DNA of 10,947 bases. Source: Acanthaster planci (taxonomy: Eukaryota; Echinodermata; Asteroidea; Valvatida; Acanthasteridae). Below, piece by piece: positions 7,801-10,947 of this stretch. Both the position numbers and the translations under genes were made by a program. Each line of letters opens with the position of its first letter. The stretch's first letter is position 1. The DNA lies in NCBI RefSeq assembly GCF_001949145.1, contig NW_019091370.1, positions 1,603,632 through 1,614,578 of the forward strand. The letters are read 5' to 3'. The notes under the pieces are model-generated. The model ran no database searches. It had not been told where the DNA came from and saw only the letters and a program-made list of their open reading frames with translations.

Positions 7801-10037
7801 GTGGATTATTATTATCATTTCCTTATTTATTTTTTCCACAACAAAATGGTCCCCCACAGGGCCCTGGGACAAGAGACATAAATACATGTACGAAAATACA
7901 AAGATAATGCACTTAAAAAGACATTTGCATCGACAAACACTTTCAAATCATAAAACAGTTAAAAAGAAAATAATCCAGGTAAATACACGATGAGGCATAA
8001 TGAGACTACGTCAAGATAGATATCAATATCAAATGTGTAAAAAAAATATTTGAACCTAGAAAAACAATACAAACATTACTAGGGTTGAAATTAAAATTAT
8101 CGAGTCTGTGGTAAACAGGAATCAGTCGTTGATTTTTCAAAAATATCTGGAGAGGGAGAAGATCTGATTATTATAGGGAGATTTCAACTCTTTTACAACG
8201 ACAAACCTTGTACAGATGGGCTGTACTTAAAACAATTTGATTTAAAATTAGGATTGAAACAGTCGCAGTGGAATACCAATGATGCGTTTTCCGTTTCCAG
8301 TGTAGGCAAAATCCATTTTATGAGTGAAGCTGTGTGTGTCATGTCTGACACACTTCAGTTGCTGACTGTGACTGCATAATTCCCATTCTCTTCTCTGCAG
8401 GTTTCTGCAAGCCAAGGACCAAGGTCATTGGCTCGTTGAGGTAATGCATAATCATCGACTCTCCCACTGTGTAGTAAATGGTGTGGAGGAACACAGGTCA
8501 TGAATATTCAGGAGGGACTGTCAGATTAACTGATTGGTTGATTTTCTGTTTCAATTTATGTAATTGATTGGACGAAATGGGGTTTTTACAAGAAAAGAAC
8601 AAAAATCATCGGCTTATTAAGGTGAATTATGATCACACACAAAGTTAATTGCTGTGTGTGTTGATTTGTGTGGATGTGCATTTCATGAATATTCAGGAGG
8701 GACTATCGGATGATTTGGTTAATTTATTGGATCTAGTTGATTTCAAAAATGATGTGTCTGCAAGCAAACAGCAAAGATGATTAGATTGTTGAGGATAAAC
8801 ATACTCAGGGAATTTTTTCTTTTCTTTTTCTTGAGTACCAAGCTAATTAATATTTATAAGAAATGGTCAAGTAAATCAATTTGATGTTTTTTTGCATATC
8901 AATTTATGCATTATTTATAAATGTTTGTATTTGCGGTTGCATATGTGATTATTTCAATTATTCATCAACAAATTCATTGATTGGCTCATTTTCATTACCA
9001 AGTGACCAATCACGGTTGAAAGGGACTTGATTTTTGAACATATGTCCACTTCACTTGTATGTGGACCAACTTAGAAGGCAATGTTTGTAGAGAAACTATT
9101 TTTCTTAGAAAGTTCTTGAAAAGTTTCTTGCCTTAATTTGTGTGTTACAGTTCTATGCCCCCTGGTGTGGCCATTGTCAGAAGTTGACGCCCATCTGGGC
9201 CGATGTAGGGTCCAAAATGAGGCAGAAACACCCTCATATACAAGTCGGGAAACTAGACGGCACACGATACTCCAGTAAGTCCGCTCGTTAGCCTGCTTTT
9301 CTTCAAGTTTAATTTGGAAACTGAAGTGCACGTCCAAATGTAATTGGAAAGCAATACTTTTGGGCTTCTAGTTTGGCCTTGTGTTTGACGGAATCCATAT
9401 ACCAACAGTTGCGGTCTGATCTTTAAATGCGCATTAAGCTTGTAACAGATCTGAGATCATCTCCTCATAACAATCAAGAAGTGTACCCCTAATGCTCCCG
9501 TGGTCTTGTCTCCTTCTCACCCTTTGCAGATATCATGGACCAATTTGAGGTCAGAGGATTCCCTACTATAAAATAGTAAGTCAAGGATCCAGGGTTCAAT
9601 GACATTCACGTGGCGCTGTCGCTTGACCTTCGCACGATCGGTTAATCTCATCGCATGGTTTTTTGTCAATCATTCCACCAATCACCTTTTTCTTTTTAAT
9701 TCACGATTGCACGGTTGTTTCAAGAAAGGGAAGTTAAGTTGGAGATTTCATACAGGATTGACCGGTGGCGCAGGGCAATCAGGCTATCGTGCAGATAGGC
9801 CAATCACATACAACAATCACGTACAGAAATTTCAGGATTCCATTATTAGGAGGGTTGCAATCAAACTTAGAACATAGAAATAGCCAAAACAAAAGCCAGC
9901 GACATCGGTGGCACCGCGCAGCCTGAAAATGACTAGCTCGTTTTGTTTTATTTCAGTATAAGCGGTGAGAAGGTGTACACCCACAGAGGAGGTAGGACTA
10001 CAAAGGACATCATGGACTTTGCTATCAGAGCACACGG
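4781..10037 (+). CDS. TMX3: Thioredoxin-related transmembrane protein 3 (PDI family), 5' part
   Basis: Six exons (4781-4817, 5762-5816, 8401-8440, 9151-9274, 9530-9575, 9957-10037) join in frame to 127 residues plus two bases, then the gene leaves the window; human TMX3 has about 454. TMX3 is a type I ER membrane disulfide oxidoreductase. Seen: a hydrophobic signal peptide (about residues 3-22, with cleavage likely near GVGG/DV), then a complete a-type thioredoxin domain with active site [16 protein letters not shown] (Cys50-Gly-His-Cys53), preceded by HWLVE, and the cis-proline loop VRGFPTIKY (Pro97), followed by YTHRGGRTTKDIMDFA. The human protein has [20 protein letters not shown] and VRGYPTIK at the same places. 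The TMX3-specific b, b' and membrane parts are not in the window, so a related PDI is a small possibility. All junctions are GT-AG with matching phases. Confidence 0.92.
5328..5576. mobile_element. MITE with TA target-site duplication
   Basis: The 249-bp element has terminal inverted repeats matching at 24 of 27 positions: left GGGGTAATTCCAAAAATGAG..., right, read inward, TGGGTAATTCCAGAAATTAG.... The similarity continues with gaps to about 57 bp inward, up to TGACCT. TA dinucleotides at 5326-5327 and 5577-5578 fit a TA duplication, as for Tc1/mariner-type elements. There is no coding capacity, so it is non-autonomous. It lies in TMX3 intron 1. The family is unknown. Confidence 0.82.
5389..5425. 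repeat. Small hairpin inside the MITE
   Basis: GTAAGTT at about 5393-5399 pairs with AACTTAC at about 5416-5422, with partial extension (AGAA/TTCT) across a one-base bulge. It lies in the internal part of the MITE at 5328-5576, left of centre. Confidence 0.45.
5762..5816 (+). CDS. TMX3: TMX3 coding exon 2
   Basis: Acceptor TTTATTTATTCACAG/GT; it encodes FLVLAVGVGGDVIELDD, finishing the signal peptide and starting the mature protein; donor ACAG/GTAAGA, phase 2. The phase 1 join to exon 1 gives an uninterrupted hydrophobic stretch, which supports both exons. Confidence 0.85.
5960..5978. repeat. 19-bp near-perfect palindrome
   Basis: AAAACTGTT and AACAGTTTT are exact reverse complements around a single central C. 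It lies in intron 2 next to a poly-T run. Function unknown; chance is possible. Confidence 0.5.
7021..7106. repeat. Homopolymer inverted repeat
   Basis: Seven C followed by nine A (7021-7036) face eight T followed by ten G (7089-7106), so the single strand could fold into a stem of about 15 bp around a 52-nt loop. Such runs are also prone to polymerase slippage and assembly error, so exact lengths are uncertain. Confidence 0.6.
7721..7750. repeat. Short hairpin in intron 2
   Basis: ATTGTAACGATG pairs with CATCGTCAAT apart from a two-base TA bulge, around an 8-nt loop. It is notable only as a compact stem-loop; no known RNA family is recognised. Confidence 0.4.
8334..8353. repeat. Stem-loop upstream of TMX3 exon 3
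   Basis: GTGTGTCA and TGACACAC form a perfect 8-bp stem with a 4-nt loop (TGTC). It lies 47 nt before the exon 3 acceptor, just upstream of possible branch sites (GCTGAC, ACTGAC-like), so it could influence recognition of this very short 40-nt exon. That role is inference. Confidence 0.5.
8401..8440 (+). CDS. TMX3: TMX3 coding exon 3 (40 nt)
   Basis: Acceptor CCATTCTCTTCTCTGCAG/G, donor GAG/GTAATG. It encodes the completed Arg and FLQAKDQGHWLVE, the strand entering the thioredoxin fold; WLVE matches WLVD of the family. Two decayed tandem copies of this exon follow at 8582-8621 and 8754-8793. Confidence 0.93.
8582..8621 (+). pseudogene. Relic copy 2 of TMX3 exon 3
   Basis: The 40 nt have the same frame as exon 3 and would read FLQEKNKNHRLIK in place of FLQAKDQGHWLVE, followed by a usable donor AAG/GTGAAT. 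The acceptor is lost (ATGGG/G, no AG, no pyrimidine tract) and the conserved Trp of WLVE is changed to Arg. Six of the 12 differences are G to A. It is judged to be a dead exon copy. Confidence 0.75.
8754..8793 (+). pseudogene. Relic copy 3 of TMX3 exon 3
   Basis: The 40 nt retain GTCTGCAAGC-like and GTTGAG ends of exon 3, but there is an in-frame TAG at the tenth codon, the acceptor is lost (AATGAT/G) and the donor reads GATAAA instead of GT. It is a non-functional exon copy. Confidence 0.7.
8794..9150 (+). other. TMX3: Rest of TMX3 intron 3
   Basis: AT-rich intron sequence after the exon relics, with a pyrimidine-rich stretch at 8813-8832 that is not followed by a usable exon. No repeat of the 181-bp unit is detectable here. 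Confidence 0.6.
9151..9274 (+). CDS. TMX3: TMX3 coding exon 4 with the CGHC active site
   Basis: Acceptor TTGTGTGTTACAG/TTC, donor TCCA/GTAAGT (phase 1). It encodes 41 residues starting [20 protein letters not shown] and ending KLDGTRYS. The two redox cysteines and the conserved Trp, Gly and His between and around them are intact, so an active oxidoreductase is expected. Confidence 0.97.
9530..9575 (+). CDS. TMX3: TMX3 coding exon 5 with the cis-proline loop
   Basis: Acceptor CTCACCCTTTGCAG/AT, donor AAATA/GTAAGT (phase 2). It encodes NIMDQFEVRGFPTIK with the cis-Pro that packs next to the CGHC site in thioredoxin folds. Confidence 0.94.
9576..9956 (+). other. TMX3: TMX3 intron 5
   Basis: Ordinary GT-AG intron. 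It contains a chance open frame on the plus strand that runs from 9599 but has no family resemblance. Nothing else is recognised. Confidence 0.7.
9957..10037 (+). CDS. TMX3: TMX3 coding exon 6 (last one in the window)
   Basis: Acceptor TTTGTTTTATTTCAG/T, donor ACGG/GTGAGT (phase 2). It encodes ISGEKVYTHRGGRTTKDIMD and then FAIRAH, the last strand and helix of the first thioredoxin domain. The YxHRGxRTxxDI pattern matches YNYRGPRTKDDI of human TMX3. The next exon must start in phase 2 and was not found before 10947. Confidence 0.94.
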
Positions 10038-10947
10038 GTGAGTCCACGACAAACTCTTGCCCCAAAGTTGGATTTAACATTCTGCGTTCTAATCAGTTGG
10101 ATGAAGGTCGTAGCTTACTCAGAGGCTAATCGGTGGCTTTGATTTTTGCCTTCGATGCTCGATGAAGCGTTCGGATGTATGATTGGAGTTCCTCATTGCA
10201 GTGCTACTGACCGACTTGACGTTGGGCTCCTTACCCACGGTAACTTCCGCTATTCTGCATCCACCAAAATCAAATACTTGCCCTTAGAAAAATGCCCGTA
10301 CTCACTGCAGCGTGGTGAGCAGCCACACGCTCCAAGGACTGCATTGCCGGATCTGATCACGTGACGCAATCAAGCGAAATTATCCACTTGTCAACCCAGG
10401 CCAATTTCTTGAATTTCATTCTTTCCCAAGGTGAATCATGCCATTTTTCTGTAACAATTCCAACCTTGAAACAGCCTTTGAATCAATGATAGTGGAAGTT
10501 GAAGCCTGAAAAGATGTGATTTTGGGACGTTTTATTTTCTGAGACTTTTTTTTAAGTGAAAATGCGGCAAGCGACCCGTTTTGCCTGATGGCATCACAAA
10601 TGAGATCAAGGACTTTGGTGACGGTACAGTCGAACGTCATTACGACAAAGTTCTTTGGACTTGACAGTTACTTTGTTGTGACAGAACTGGACTTCGGGAT
10701 CTAAAGTGATGACCCCACCTGACAACGGAGTCCCAAGTTGCCAGAGCCACTGTTGAGTGAAAGTCTTTTAAAGGAATCTTGCACTGTGTCAATCACTGGG
10801 AACCCTTATCATTTTTCCCCATATATCGTCGGTTTTCATCAGGATTCCAAAATGGTTGATATGGCAAAACAAAGAACTCGGTTTGCTCTTTTTCACACTT
10901 AAAACAAAATGACAAAAAATACGCCTTAACCCTCCTTTGGTTTTACA
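10038..10947 (+). other. TMX3: Start of TMX3 intron 6
   Basis: Sequence after the exon 6 donor up to the window edge. No segment resembling the next part of TMX3 was found. A possible transposon end lies at 10625. Confidence 0.6.
10625..10700 (+). mobile_element. Possible pogo/Tigger-like transposon end
   Basis: TA followed by CAGTCGAACGTCATTACGAC and further repeats of a CGACAAAGT / ACTTTGTTGTGACAG theme resembles the termini of TA-inserting DNA transposons with CAGTCGAAC...TTATAACGAA-type ends. No matching right end (GTTCGACTG-TA) lies in the window, so the element is truncated or continues outside. Identification rests on pattern memory only. Confidence 0.35.

Larger units (their letters stand above)
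5817..8400 (+). other. TMX3: TMX3 intron 2 (2.6 kb), no gene recognised
   Basis: This is AT-rich intron sequence with homopolymer runs (T at 5944-5954 and 6110-6120, C/A and T/G runs at 7021-7106). I looked for extra exons, tRNAs and transposon coding sequence on both strands and saw none. Local palindromes are listed separately. Confidence 0.7.
8401..8793 (+). repeat. TMX3: Tandem triplication of exon 3 with flanking intron
   Basis: Three 40-nt exon-like units start at 8401, 8582 and 8754 (spacing 181 and 172). Units 2 and 3 match unit 1 at 28 and 29 of 40 positions without gaps. The intron parts also match: a 22-nt stretch containing ATGAATATTCAGGAGGGACT is identical at 8498-8519 and 8683-8704, in the same place relative to units 1 and 2. 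Only unit 1 keeps both splice sites. Confidence 0.85.

Noticed and set aside
8582-8621. Copy 2 of exon 3 as a functional mutually exclusive exon
   Set aside because: It has the right length and frame and a donor, but no AG acceptor or pyrimidine tract, and the conserved Trp is lost.
9071-9337. Minus-strand open frame of 88 codons across TMX3 exon 4
   Set aside because: Antisense shadow of the exon carrying the CGHC active site.
9599-9877. Plus-strand open frame of 92 codons in TMX3 intron 5
   Set aside because: No family resemblance, and it lies between two well-supported exons whose phases already match.
9832-10080. Minus-strand open frame of 82 codons across TMX3 exon 6
   Set aside because: Antisense shadow of a conserved exon; no independent support.
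1-10947. CRISPR array, bacterial operon, riboswitch or prophage
   Set aside because: The window is eukaryotic with spliced genes; no regularly spaced direct repeats, Shine-Dalgarno-led genes or phage genes were seen.

Overview
This is a piece of animal nuclear DNA, most likely from a marine invertebrate and possibly a deuterostome. The evidence is split genes with GT-AG introns, one AT-AC (U12-type) intron, a tRNA-derived SINE, a TA-flanked MITE, AT-rich introns and more CpG-rich exons. The phylum is inference; the sequence does not name the species.

Two genes are clear and lie head to head, with only 84-135 bp between their start codons. On the minus strand, bases 4645 down to 2843 hold a complete four-exon gene for prefoldin subunit 4 (PFDN4; 138 residues reconstructed), part of the cytosolic prefoldin chaperone. 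On the plus strand, from 4781 (or 4730) to the right edge, lie the first six exons of a thioredoxin-related transmembrane protein 3 gene (TMX3, a PDI-family ER oxidoreductase). They encode a signal peptide and the whole CGHC thioredoxin domain; the rest of the gene lies beyond the window. The shared promoter therefore serves one cytosolic and one ER protein-folding factor.

Layout. 1-2140: mostly AT-rich, but with three phase-compatible, exon-like segments on the minus strand (1535-1372, 1310-1175, 722-663) that may be part of an unrecognised gene. 2170-2346: a CpG-rich, exon-like open segment on the minus strand, ending just before an AATAAA. 2347-2842: probable PFDN4 3' UTR. 2843-4645: PFDN4, whose third intron is AT-AC and carries a SINE. 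4646-4780: bidirectional promoter. 4781-10037: TMX3 exons 1-6, with a 249-bp MITE in intron 1, a 2.6-kb intron 2 without recognisable genes, and in intron 3 two decayed tandem copies of exon 3. 10038-10947: intron 6, with a possible pogo/Tigger-like transposon end.

The most notable observations are the tandem triplication of TMX3 exon 3 (one live copy, two relics), the AT-AC intron of PFDN4, the very compact bidirectional promoter, and the candidate hidden minus-strand gene on the left.
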